From Terriglobus sp. TAA 43 (GTDB taxonomy: Bacteria > Acidobacteriota > Terriglobia > Terriglobales > Acidobacteriaceae): DNA of 64,000 bases. The notes under the pieces are model-generated. The model searched no databases. It saw nothing but the letters and a program-made list of their open reading frames with translations, and had not been told where the DNA came from. Shown here piece after piece: positions 16,979-25,419 of this stretch (its first letter is position 1; every line of letters begins with the position of its first letter). The position numbers were made by a program, and so were the translations under genes. The stretch is taken from contig NZ_JUGR01000001.1 in the NCBI RefSeq assembly GCF_000800015.1, positions 558,001-622,000 of the forward strand, read 5' to 3'.

Positions 16979-17941
16979 ATGAATATCACCCGCAGACGCG
17001 GCACCATTGCCTTCTTCATTACGTTGGGCATCTGCCTGGTGGGGCTGGCGGCTGCCCTGAATGTCGGCTGGATCATCCTCAACGTGACGGAGCGACGCGT
17101 TGCGCTGATGGTCATCGGCATTCTTTTCTTTGCCGTCATCATCGCTGGCCTTGTTCTGAACACGATTTTTCTGGTGCGCGAAATCCGACGCAATGAGCGT
17201 CAGGACAGTTTTCTAAATGCCGTGACACATGAATTGAAGACACCGATTGCCTCCATCCGGCTTTATCTGGACACGCTGCAGCGGCGTCCTCTGGAGGAAG
17301 CGCAGCGGCAGGAGTTTTATAGCCGCATACGTGAGGACAACGACCGTCTGCTGGCCACGGTAGAGCAGATTCTTCGCGCGGGTGAGGCTGGCGCCAAAGG
17401 CTTGAAACGTAATCTGAAGGCTCGATTACCAGTAGACCTGAGAGCGCTGGCGCAATCCTGCCTTGAGGAGACGGTCAGACGGCATCATCTTTCGGACGAT
17501 GCCGTGCAGTTTGAGGATCGTGCCGTGGGGAAACAGATTCAGGTGCTGGGCGATGCGGATGCGCTGCGTACCGCCATCCTGAACATCCTCGACAACGCTG
17601 TGAAGTACTCCCCCAATGGCGTTCACATTACAGCGGATCTGAACATGCCGCGCTTCAATACGGCGACGTTGCGTATCACCGATCAGGGCGTCGGCATTGC
17701 GGCTGCGCACATTGGGCGTATTTTTCATCGCTTCTATCGCGTGGGTGGTGTGTCGCTCTCCAAGGTGAAAGGGACGGGGCTGGGCTTGTTTATTGTTCGT
17801 TCCATTGCACGGCAGCATGGCGGCGATGCTACGGCACAGAGCCATGGTGAAGGTCGCGGTGTGACGATTACGCTTCAGCTTCCCTTGATCACAACCGCTG
17901 GCCTGAAGTCCGCGCCTGCAACGGAGGAAACGACTGCATGA
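16979..17941 (+). CDS. Two-component sensor histidine kinase
   Basis: A 320-residue membrane kinase. Two hydrophobic segments (about 9-30 and 38-60) enclose only a short loop, so there is no sizeable periplasmic sensor. A HisKA domain has the H-box VTHELKTPIASIRLYL (His near 82), then an HATPase_c domain with DNAVKYS, DQGVGI and KGTGLGL. The start at 16979 fits the first membrane helix; the longer open frame overlaps the desaturase. Its TGA overlaps the regulator ATG (ATGA), so the pair is translationally coupled. The stimulus is unknown. Confidence 0.92.
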   Translation: MNITRRRGTIAFFITLGICLVGLAAALNVGWIILNVTERRVALMVIGILFFAVIIAGLVLNTIFLVREIRRNERQDSFLNAVTHELKTPIASIRLYLDTLQRRPLEEAQRQEFYSRIREDNDRLLATVEQILRAGEAGAKGLKRNLKARLPVDLRALAQSCLEETVRRHHLSDDAVQFEDRAVGKQIQVLGDADALRTAILNILDNAVKYSPNGVHITADLNMPRFNTATLRITDQGVGIAAAHIGRIFHRFYRVGGVSLSKVKGTGLGLFIVRSIARQHGGDATAQSHGEGRGVTITLQLPLITTAGLKSAPATEETTA

Positions 17942-18690
17942 GTGAATCTCCGCTGATTGCACTGGTGGAGGACGAAGAGCATCTGGCCGAAGCCCTGCTC
18001 TTTAACCTGAAAATCGAGGGCTTTCGTACGCATCACGAAGCCGACGGCGAAGCGGCTCTGAACTGGCTGATGCACACGCCGGAACGTCCCGCAGTAGTGT
18101 TGCTGGATGTCATGTTGCCCGGCATCGACGGTTTTGAAATTGCCCGGCAACTGCGCGCGGCCAACAACTATGTCCCTATCCTGATGCTGACAGCACGCGA
18201 CCGCCCGGAAGATGTTCTGGAAGGCTTTTCGGCTGGCGCAGACGACTATCTGAACAAGCCGTTTGACCTGTCAATTCTGCTAGCGCGGCTGAACAGTCTG
18301 TTGCGGCGCATGCAGTGGCAGGAGAAACCCTCTCCTGCTGTAGCTACCGAAGTCGAAGCAGAGGCTGTACGAAATATCTACGAATTTGAAGGCAAGGTCA
18401 TCGACTTTGACACCCTGGAAATCCGCGTCGGGGAAAAAGTCACACGCCTCACGCTGATGGAGGCCGACCTGCTGCGCTATCTGCTGGGACGTGAGGGGCG
18501 GGTGGTTTCGCGCAAGGAGATTCTGGAAGAGGTCTGGCGCGTCCGCGAGGACACTGATACCCGCGCCATTGACAACTTCATTGTCCGCTTACGTCGCTAT
18601 CTGGAAGACGACCCTGTGAAGCCGAAGCACCTGCTGACCGTGCGCGGCATTGGCTACCGCTTTGTCGTGGGCGACGGGGCGGCCCAATAA
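17938..18690 (+). CDS. OmpR/PhoB-family response regulator
   Basis: Response regulator of 250 residues paired with the upstream kinase. Receiver domain at 1-125: acidic cluster VEDEE, phospho-acceptor Asp57 in LLDVMLPGIDG, signalling Thr/Ala in MLTARD, and Lys in LNKPFD. The C-terminal winged helix (about 150-247) ends in the typical LLTVRGIGYRF. Its targets are not visible. The next gene (lptFG) starts 90 nt downstream on the same strand and could be part of the same transcript, which would tie the system to the envelope, but that is speculative. Confidence 0.93.
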   Translation: MSESPLIALVEDEEHLAEALLFNLKIEGFRTHHEADGEAALNWLMHTPERPAVVLLDVMLPGIDGFEIARQLRAANNYVPILMLTARDRPEDVLEGFSAGADDYLNKPFDLSILLARLNSLLRRMQWQEKPSPAVATEVEAEAVRNIYEFEGKVIDFDTLEIRVGEKVTRLTLMEADLLRYLLGREGRVVSRKEILEEVWRVREDTDTRAIDNFIVRLRRYLEDDPVKPKHLLTVRGIGYRFVVGDGAAQ

Positions 18691-18780
18691 ACTGGATATC
18701 GAAGATTTTGCGAAGCCTGGGCGACGTCTAGAGCGTCAAATTACTAAACTGGTACGGATGCAAGAGGCGGCGCTGACATT

Positions 18781-21147
18781 GTGCGGATTTTAACGAAATA
18801 CATTCTGCGCGAAGTGCTGTCGCATGCCCTGCTGGGTGGTGTGCTTTTCACGTTTGTGCTGTTCATGCGCGACCTGGGGCACATTCTTGAGTTGCTGGTA
18901 CGCGGTTCGGCGTCGCTGCAGGCCGTGGCTGATGTTTTCTTCTATACGCTGCCGACTACGCTCATCCTGACTATCCCCATGACTGTGCTCGTCGGCATCC
19001 TGCTAGGGCTGTCGCGCCTTTCTGCGGACAGCGAGATCACTGCGATGCGCGCCGCGGGTGTGGGTGTTCTGCACTTTGTGGGGATTGTTTCTATCGCGGC
19101 CGGCTTCGGCCTTGCGCTTGGCTTGTTCAATTCTCTTTATGTGGCGCCGCGCTCCGCGGCAGCCCTGCTGCGACTGGAAGACAGTCTGAAAACACAGCAG
19201 GCGGGTTTTGAAGTGCAGCCACGTGTCTTCTACGAAGACTTCAAGAACTACGTCCTCTATGTTCAAAACACTCGTCCTGGTCAGGGCGCGTCGCTTTGGC
19301 AACATGTATTTCTTGCAGACCTGACAAACCCGGCCACGCCTCGCGTTACCACTGCGGAAGACGCGGTTGTACTGCCCGCTCCCGGCAATGAGTTGCGTCT
19401 GCACTTTCGTGACGGCACCAAGCACGAGACCTCGCCAAAAGATCCGAATCAGTACGACATCTCCACCTTTACCGAGACGGATACGCCCATCCAGATTGGC
19501 TCGCAGGAAGACCTGAAGCTGGGTCATGCGGATACGCCGCTGGTTGCCATGTCGGCCACGGAACTATGGCAGCGTCGGCACGAGGAACAGGGCCGCACCT
19601 ACATGATCGAGTGGAACAAGCGCCTCTCGTATCCGGTGGCGTGCATTGTTCTCATGCTGGTTGGTGTGCCGCTTGGTTTGTCGTCACGACGTGGCGGCAA
19701 GAGTACCGGCTTCGTGCTGACGGTGGCTCTGGTTTTCGTCTATTACTTCTTTTCTTCCATCGGCGTCGCCATGGCGAAGCAAGGAAAAATTGCACCTGTC
19801 GTTGGTGTATGGGCCGCGAATGTAGTCTTCGCCGCGGTTGGCATTGTTTTGCTGCGACAGATGTCGCGCGGTGAAACTGGTTTGGTTGCCACCATGGCAC
19901 GTGGTCTGGCACCTGTGGGTGTCTGGATCGAACGCCGTCTGCCGAAGCGCATGCGCAGCGCACACGCTACACCTGCGCAGGAGAGCGGCGAACATCGTGC
20001 CGCTACGACCGTGCATCGGCCCACACGGCAAAATCGTTTCCCGCTGATCTTTGACGACTACATGATGCGGCAGTTCCTCACCACGTTCGGGCTGGTGCTG
20101 GCGTCGTTCATCATGCTCTCGCTGATCTTCAGCTTCTTTGAACTGATTGGGGATATCTTCCGCAATCGCACACCGCTGATCACCGTGGGCGATTACCTGC
20201 TGAACCTGATTCCCTACATGCTCTACAACCTGACACCGCTGTGCGCTCTGCTGGCTGTCCTGATTACGGTTGGTGCGCTGAGCCGCTCCAGTGAACTCAC
20301 CGCGATGAAAGCAAGCGGCGTCAGTCTGTATCGCCTCATTATTCCGTTGCTGGCGCTCGCTGCCATCCTGGCTGTGTCGCTCTTTACGTTTGATGAACTC
20401 TATCTTCCGCAGGCGAACCGCCGACAGGAAGCGTTGCGTTCCGTTATCAAAGGCAAGCCTGCGCAGACCTTCCTTCGGCCCGATCGCAAATGGATCAGCG
20501 GTCAACAGGATTCGGTAGGCGAACCGACGCGCATTTTTTATTACCAGTTCTTCGATCCGGACAAAGACGTCTTCGCCAACCTGACAGTCTTTGAGTTTGA
20601 ACCGAACAGCTTTCATCTCAGTCGCCGCATCTTTGCCGGTGCCGCGCATTGGGATACGCATGCACAGCGATGGGTACTGGAAAACGGATGGGAAAGAAAC
20701 TTCCGTGGCGACAGTGTCGCTTCTTACGAACCATTTGAGGTGGCGTCGTTCCCTGAAATTCGCGAGCAGCCCGTGTACTTCAAGAAGGAAAGCCGCCAGT
20801 CGCAGGAGATGAGCTTCGGCGAATTGAATAACTACATCCACGATCTGCAACAGAGCGGCTTTGACACCATGCGTCTGCGTGTTCAGTTGAATCGCAAACT
20901 TGCCTATCCGCTTATCACGCTTGTGATGGCGATCTTCGCTGTGCCATTCGCGCTCACCATGGGCAAACGCGGTTCACTTGCCGGTTTTGCTACGGCCATA
21001 GGCATGGCCATTGCGTATATGGTCGTCTCGTCGATCTTTGAAGCTATGGGCAACGTGAATGCGTTACCGCCTGTGATTGCTGCGTGGTCGCCTGACCTGC
21101 TCTTCGGCATGGCCGGCGGATACCTGCTGCTAAAGGCACAGACGTAA
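18781..21147 (+). CDS. Fused LptF-LptG LPS export permease
   Basis: A 788-residue protein with two tandem YjgP/YjgQ permease units. The first unit (about 1-370) begins with the membrane entry ILTKYILREVLSHALL and ends with helices around LSYPVACIVLMLVGVPLG. A charged linker of about 60 residues follows. The second unit (about 415-788) begins FDDYMMRQFLTTFG and has the matching LAYPLITLVMAIFAVPFA. Each holds a periplasmic beta-rich insert. In most bacteria LptF and LptG are separate partners of the LptB2 ATPase that extracts LPS from the inner membrane; here they appear joined in one chain. GTG start. No lptA, lptB or lptC lies in the window. Confidence 0.9.
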   Translation: MRILTKYILREVLSHALLGGVLFTFVLFMRDLGHILELLVRGSASLQAVADVFFYTLPTTLILTIPMTVLVGILLGLSRLSADSEITAMRAAGVGVLHFVGIVSIAAGFGLALGLFNSLYVAPRSAAALLRLEDSLKTQQAGFEVQPRVFYEDFKNYVLYVQNTRPGQGASLWQHVFLADLTNPATPRVTTAEDAVVLPAPGNELRLHFRDGTKHETSPKDPNQYDISTFTETDTPIQIGSQEDLKLGHADTPLVAMSATELWQRRHEEQGRTYMIEWNKRLSYPVACIVLMLVGVPLGLSSRRGGKSTGFVLTVALVFVYYFFSSIGVAMAKQGKIAPVVGVWAANVVFAAVGIVLLRQMSRGETGLVATMARGLAPVGVWIERRLPKRMRSAHATPAQESGEHRAATTVHRPTRQNRFPLIFDDYMMRQFLTTFGLVLASFIMLSLIFSFFELIGDIFRNRTPLITVGDYLLNLIPYMLYNLTPLCALLAVLITVGALSRSSELTAMKASGVSLYRLIIPLLALAAILAVSLFTFDELYLPQANRRQEALRSVIKGKPAQTFLRPDRKWISGQQDSVGEPTRIFYYQFFDPDKDVFANLTVFEFEPNSFHLSRRIFAGAAHWDTHAQRWVLENGWERNFRGDSVASYEPFEVASFPEIREQPVYFKKESRQSQEMSFGELNNYIHDLQQSGFDTMRLRVQLNRKLAYPLITLVMAIFAVPFALTMGKRGSLAGFATAIGMAIAYMVVSSIFEAMGNVNALPPVIAAWSPDLLFGMAGGYLLLKAQT

Positions 21148-21166
21148 AATGGATTTGAGGAACGAG

Positions 21167-21850
21167 ATGCGAGCACTGGCAGCAGCACTGATCGTCAGCA
21201 CCACGCTGGCGGCACAAACCACCACCACAAAGAAGCCTGCTACAACGGCTGCGAAAAGCGCCACGGCTCCACAGAAACTGAGACCAACTTCACCGACACG
21301 TCCTATGCCAGCAGATCCTAAAGCTACCGAAGGCGTCGCCGCCGTGGGCACCATGCCTGCCGCGACCGGCACACCCGCACAACTGTTTTCGCTGCGCTTC
21401 ATCGACCTGAAGGTTGGTGATGGCGAAGAAGCCCGTCCGTCCATGCCGCCTGACAAGGTGGTCTTCTATACCGTGCATTACACAGGCTGGACCACCGACG
21501 GAACCAAGTTCGACTCGTCTGTCGATCGTGGCGAACCGATCGTTTTCCCGATTGGCCTGAAGCGTGTCATCACAGGATGGGATGTGGGTTTTGAAGGAAT
21601 GCGTGTGGGCGGCAAGCGTCGCCTGATTATTCCGTGGCAGCTTGCTTATGGCGCGGCTGGACATCCGCCGGTCATTCCTGAGAAGGCCGATCTGATTTTC
21701 GATATCGAGCTGGTTGGTCAGGGCAATACGCAGCAGCCTGTCACCGGAACGCACTTTGAAGCCCCCGAAGCTGGTCCCACGGTTCCGCCTGCGGCTAGCC
21801 AGGCACCTTCTGCCAAACCTGCCGAACGCCCTGAGGAGCGCCACGAGTAA
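21167..21850 (+). CDS. Exported FKBP-type peptidyl-prolyl isomerase
   Basis: A 227-residue exported isomerase. A signal peptide (1-17, ending TLAAQ) precedes a Thr/Ala/Pro-rich linker and one FKBP domain (about 75-190) with VFYTVHYTGW, GTKFDSS, GWDVGFEGM and AYGAAGHPP, the usual active-site landmarks. The tail is Pro/Ala/Glu-rich. Its likely role is folding of periplasmic or outer-membrane proteins. An ATG at 21149 is in frame, but GAGG at 21157-21160 with a 6-nt spacer supports the ATG at 21167, which also gives the cleaner signal peptide. It lies between lptFG and the ABC gene with gaps of 19 and 2 nt. Confidence 0.9.
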   Translation: MRALAAALIVSTTLAAQTTTTKKPATTAAKSATAPQKLRPTSPTRPMPADPKATEGVAAVGTMPAATGTPAQLFSLRFIDLKVGDGEEARPSMPPDKVVFYTVHYTGWTTDGTKFDSSVDRGEPIVFPIGLKRVITGWDVGFEGMRVGGKRRLIIPWQLAYGAAGHPPVIPEKADLIFDIELVGQGNTQQPVTGTHFEAPEAGPTVPPAASQAPSAKPAERPEERHE

Positions 21851-21852
21851 CG

Positions 21853-23601
21853 ATGCTGGATAAACTGCGGCCACTGTTCCCTTACCTCAGCCGTTATCGC
21901 GGACACTTTGTCCGTGGAGCGGTGGCCGTTCTGTTTTACAACGCATCGAAAGTTGTTATGCCGCTCCTCATTGGTCATGCGGTGGACGATGTTGTTCATC
22001 ACGGCGCGCAAGGCATCGTGGCGCGAAATGTGATGGTGCTGATCGCCATTGCCTGCGTTGCTGCAGTCTGTCTGTATGCCACGCGATGGATTCTCATCGG
22101 CGCATCGCGCGAGATTGAATACGATCTGCGCAACGATCTCTTCGCCTCACTTGAAAAGCAATCCATCACCTTCTTCCATGAACATCGCACGGGCGACATC
22201 ATGGCCCGCGCAACCAATGATCTGAATGCTGTTCGCCAGTTGCTTGGACCCGCGATCATGTATTCGGCAAATACCGTGGTCTTCACGGCTGCGGCGCTTC
22301 CCTTCATGATTCGTATCTCGCCGCGGCTAACGCTGCTTGCCTTCCTTCCTCTGCCGATTGCTTCTGTTGTCGTGCAGCTGATGGGGCGCCGAATCCATCA
22401 GCGTTTTGAGCGCATTCAGGCGATGTTTTCGGAGATCAGTGCCAAGGCCCAGGAGAACTTCTCTGGTGTGCGACTGGTGCGTGCCTTTGCGCAGGAAGAA
22501 GCGGAGATTCGTTCCTTTGAAGACGCGAATCACGAGTACATCCGGCGCTCGCTCTTCCTCGTCCGCATCATGGCGATGCTGTGGCCCACGCTGGAGTTTG
22601 TACTTGGACTATCCATTGTTCTGACATTGCTCGTCGGTGGACACCAGGTTGTCTTGGGACACGTCACCGCGGGGCAATTCACCAGCTACATGGTCTTCAT
22701 GGTGCAGCTGACCTTCCCCATGTTGGCGCTTGGGTATGTGATTAATCTCTTCCAGCGCGGTACGGCTTCCGTGATGCGCATCGACGAACTGATGAAGGCC
22801 GTGCCGTCGATTCAGGATGAGAGCGGCAACGCCGTGGCCATTGATGCAGTGCCGCAGGGCGAGGTGGAGTTCCGCAATCTTACCTTCGCGTACGGCAACG
22901 GACCCAAGATTCTTGACGGCGTGAACCTGGCCATTCCGGCAGGATCATCGCTTGCCATTGTTGGTCCCACAGGTAGCGGCAAGACGACGCTAGTGAACCT
23001 GATTCCGCGCCTGCTGGATGCGCCTGCTGGCGAAGTGTTGATTGATGGTTTGCCGATTCGCGAATGGCCGCTTGCTGCGCTGCGTGGCGCCATTGGATTT
23101 GTACCGCAGGAGACGTTCCTGTTCTCCACTTCCATCCGCGACAACATCGCCTTCGGCGTTCCTGACGCGACCGACGAACAGATTGAAGATGCGGCTCGCC
23201 GTGCGCACATTGCCGCGGAGATCCTGGAGTTCCCGCATGGCTTTGCGACCCTCGTCGGTGAACGCGGTGTAACGCTCTCCGGCGGACAGAAACAACGCAC
23301 CTCGATTGCGCGCGCGCTGTTGCGCAATCCCCGCATCCTGATCCTTGATGATGCGCTTGCCTCTGTGGACACGTACACGGAAGAACAGATCCTGAAAGGT
23401 CTGCGCGAGGTGATGCAAGATCGCACCACCATCCTCATCGCGCACCGCGTGTCAACCGCGCGTTCTGCAGATCGTATTGCTGTGTTGGTCAATGGGCACA
23501 TTGCCCAGCTTGGCACACATGAAGAGTTGCTGGCCGAAGGTGGCTACTACGCAGAACTCTTCGAGAAGCAACAACTCGAAGAAGAGATCGTCGCAGAATA
23601 A
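21853..23601 (+). CDS. ABC exporter half-transporter, degenerate-site subunit
   Basis: A 582-residue type IV ABC exporter half: six membrane helices (about 20-310) followed by an ATPase domain with Walker A GPTGSGKTT (371-379), Q-loop PQE, signature LSGGQK (475-480) and Walker B ILILDDA. The residue after the Walker B Asp is Asp500, where active exporters have the catalytic Glu. This is the mark of the degenerate subunit of heterodimeric exporters such as TM287/288, BmrCD and MdlAB. The expected partner has an intact Glu and an altered signature; the exporter at 36170-38167 fits. An MsbA-like lipid role is possible from its position after lptFG, but the motif argues for the heterodimer class. 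Confidence 0.9.
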   Translation: MLDKLRPLFPYLSRYRGHFVRGAVAVLFYNASKVVMPLLIGHAVDDVVHHGAQGIVARNVMVLIAIACVAAVCLYATRWILIGASREIEYDLRNDLFASLEKQSITFFHEHRTGDIMARATNDLNAVRQLLGPAIMYSANTVVFTAAALPFMIRISPRLTLLAFLPLPIASVVVQLMGRRIHQRFERIQAMFSEISAKAQENFSGVRLVRAFAQEEAEIRSFEDANHEYIRRSLFLVRIMAMLWPTLEFVLGLSIVLTLLVGGHQVVLGHVTAGQFTSYMVFMVQLTFPMLALGYVINLFQRGTASVMRIDELMKAVPSIQDESGNAVAIDAVPQGEVEFRNLTFAYGNGPKILDGVNLAIPAGSSLAIVGPTGSGKTTLVNLIPRLLDAPAGEVLIDGLPIREWPLAALRGAIGFVPQETFLFSTSIRDNIAFGVPDATDEQIEDAARRAHIAAEILEFPHGFATLVGERGVTLSGGQKQRTSIARALLRNPRILILDDALASVDTYTEEQILKGLREVMQDRTTILIAHRVSTARSADRIAVLVNGHIAQLGTHEELLAEGGYYAELFEKQQLEEEIVAE

Positions 23602-23655
23602 TTCCGCTCCGATAACCGAACGATGTGACACAGGTCACTGAATCCTTCGCGCTTT

Positions 23656-23678
23656 AATCATTATCTTAAATACATATT
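23656..23678. promoter_or_regulatory. Candidate NsrR operator upstream of the globin gene
   Basis: Two 11-bp half-sites flank one base. The right half AAATACATATT (23668-23678) matches every fixed position of the proteobacterial NsrR half-site AAATRCATNTT as I remember it; the left half AATCATTATCT is a weaker match. It ends 19 nt before the globin start, and the next gene but one encodes an NsrR-like protein. Confidence 0.55.
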
Positions 23679-23697
23679 CAAGTCGAAGGAGCACACC

Positions 23698-24144
23698 TTG
23701 CTTTCACAGCGCCAACTCGAGATCGTTAAGTCCACCATGCCAGCCCTCGCTCAACATGGCGAGGAGATCACGCGCGTCTTCTATGCCAACATGATCGGTG
23801 AGAATCCGGAGTTGAAGTCGCAGTTCAACATGGATGATCAGCAGAATGGGGAGCAGCCGAAACGACTTGCGCAGTCGATTCTTGCCTACGTTGCAAACCT
23901 GGATAAGCTGCAGAATCTTGGCCCCGCCGTGGAGAAGATCGCGCATCGTCATGTGCAGACACACGTCACACCGGATCAGTATCCGCTGGTTGGTCGCTAC
24001 CTGTTGCAGGCGATGAAGATTGTGTTGGCGGACGCGATTACACCTGAGGTGTTGGAAGCATGGACAGCCGCGTACCAGCAGCTTGCGGAGGTGATGATCG
24101 CTCGTGAGAAGGAGATCTATGGGGAGGAGCCTGCACTGGTCTAA
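23698..24144 (+). CDS. Single-domain haemoglobin (Vitreoscilla/flavohaemoglobin type)
   Basis: A 148-residue globin like the haem domain of flavohaemoglobins, with no reductase domain. Key residues sit at the family positions: Tyr29 (B10), Phe43 (CD1) and proximal His85 (F8) in AHRHVQTHV. It probably binds oxygen or nitric oxide and, with an external reductase, could detoxify NO. The start is a TTG with AAGGAG six nt upstream. Immediately downstream lies an NsrR-type repressor gene, and an NsrR-like operator covers its upstream region, which supports a nitrosative-stress role. Confidence 0.9.
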   Translation: MLSQRQLEIVKSTMPALAQHGEEITRVFYANMIGENPELKSQFNMDDQQNGEQPKRLAQSILAYVANLDKLQNLGPAVEKIAHRHVQTHVTPDQYPLVGRYLLQAMKIVLADAITPEVLEAWTAAYQQLAEVMIAREKEIYGEEPALV

Positions 24145-24177
24145 CGGACGATGCACCGTAGACTGTGAACTGTTCTC

Positions 24178-24612
24178 ATGCAACTGACTCGATTTTCCGA
24201 TCTTTCGCTGCGCCTGCTGCTGTATCTGGCCAGCCGCGACAAACCACTGGAGACCGTGGTGACGGTGCGTGCTGCGGCTGAATTGTTCAATGTTCCCTAC
24301 ACACACATGGTGAAGGTGGCATATCAACTAGGCCTGGCAGGATTGGTGGAAACCGCAAAGGGACGGGGTGGTGGCCTACGGTTGGGTCGCCGTCCCGAAT
24401 CCCTGCGCATCGGTGAGATTGTACGCATCACCGAGCCCAAAGGTGGTCTGATTGATTGCTGGACGCAACCGTGCCCACTGCGCGAAGACTGCTTGTTGAA
24501 GAGCGCATTGGATGAAGCATATGAAGCATTCTTCCGTGCGTTGGATCAATACAGCCTTGCGCAGATGGCGAAGACACCATCGCTTCAAAAGCTGGTGCAG
24601 ATCACTGGTTAG
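24178..24612 (+). CDS. nsrR: Rrf2-family nitric-oxide-sensing repressor, NsrR-like
   Basis: A 144-residue Rrf2 regulator beginning MQLTRFSDLSLRLLLYLA, like NsrR. The winged helix spans residues 1-75. Three cysteines at 94, 99 and 105 (DCWTQPCPLREDC) give the C-x4-C-x5-C spacing of the NsrR iron-sulfur cluster; IscR-type proteins have a different spacing. NO attack on the cluster releases NsrR from DNA and induces detoxification genes. The adjacent globin gene and its operator fit this. A TAGACT 13 nt before the ATG may be a separate promoter; otherwise the gene is read through from the globin 33 nt upstream. Confidence 0.85.
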   Translation: MQLTRFSDLSLRLLLYLASRDKPLETVVTVRAAAELFNVPYTHMVKVAYQLGLAGLVETAKGRGGGLRLGRRPESLRIGEIVRITEPKGGLIDCWTQPCPLREDCLLKSALDEAYEAFFRALDQYSLAQMAKTPSLQKLVQITG

Positions 24613-24630
24613 TTTGGCGAACGAAGCATA

Positions 24631-25419
24631 TTACGCGTCGCGATACTGGCGTCGCTTCAGTTCTTTCACTGCCTGCTCGTGCCCCTGTTGCGCGGCTTTG
24701 CGAATCCAATAGCGCGATTGCACGTAGTCATGCTCTACGCCTTCACCAATGGCGTACAGATGGCTCAGCTGGAACTGTGCTTCTGCATTGTCCTGGTCGG
24801 CGGCTTTGCGATACCACGAAGCCGCCTGAACATAGTTCTGCGGTACGCCGTGGCCGAAGTAATACAAGTCCGCAAGCTTCTGCTGCGCCTCTGCAAAGTT
24901 CTGCGAAGCTGCCAGGCGATACCAGTAAGCCGCCTGCGTGTCGCTCTGTTCCGTGCCTTCACCTTTGCGATACATCAGGCCAAGGTTGTACTGCGCCCAT
25001 GCGAGCTTGCTATACGCCGCACGCTGGCACCAGATGAAGGCCTCTGCAAAATCATTCGCAGCGTAATAACGAAAGCTTACGTTGGCCTGCGCATAGGCAT
25101 GTCCTTGCTCGGCTGCTTTGCGTTCCCAGTACGCGGACTGTTCATCGCTTTGTGTAACACCTGTGCCTTCGTCATAGAGCGTGCTCAGGATGTATTGCGA
25201 TTCGGCGTGGCCCAGGTCTGCAGCCAACTTGAATGATGCGGCAGCCGAAACGAAATCGCCTGCGTTGTAATGCTCCAATGCCTGCTTGTAATGTGGGTTT
25301 GACGCTGCACTGGCGGCGTCGCGGCGACCACGCGCAATCATGCCGGAGCGTGCCGTGTGCAATGACAGGCCAGACCCCGTGGGTACATGTTGCAGGCCGG
25401 ATTGCGGGTTATCTTCCAT
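24631..25419 (-). CDS. Sel1-repeat (TPR-like) protein
   Basis: A 262-residue soluble protein built of about six Sel1-like repeats from residue 43 on, with the recurring pattern A-x2-Y-x-L-G/S-x2-Y-x-x-G-x-G-V (for example YILSTLYDEGTGV, YNLGLMYRKGEG, QKLADLYYFGHGV, FQLSHLYAIGEGV). Such repeats make alpha-solenoids that mediate protein-protein contact. No signal peptide is present, so it is probably cytoplasmic. It overlaps the J-domain gene by 11 nt and should be translated with it. No enzymatic function can be assigned. Confidence 0.85.
   Translation of the reverse strand: MEDNPQSGLQHVPTGSGLSLHTARSGMIARGRRDAASAASNPHYKQALEHYNAGDFVSAAASFKLAADLGHAESQYILSTLYDEGTGVTQSDEQSAYWERKAAEQGHAYAQANVSFRYYAANDFAEAFIWCQRAAYSKLAWAQYNLGLMYRKGEGTEQSDTQAAYWYRLAASQNFAEAQQKLADLYYFGHGVPQNYVQAASWYRKAADQDNAEAQFQLSHLYAIGEGVEHDYVQSRYWIRKAAQQGHEQAVKELKRRQYRDA

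Noticed and set aside
19684-20850. A 388-residue reverse-strand frame across lptFG
   Set aside because: Shadow of the second permease unit; no ribosome site and no family resemblance.
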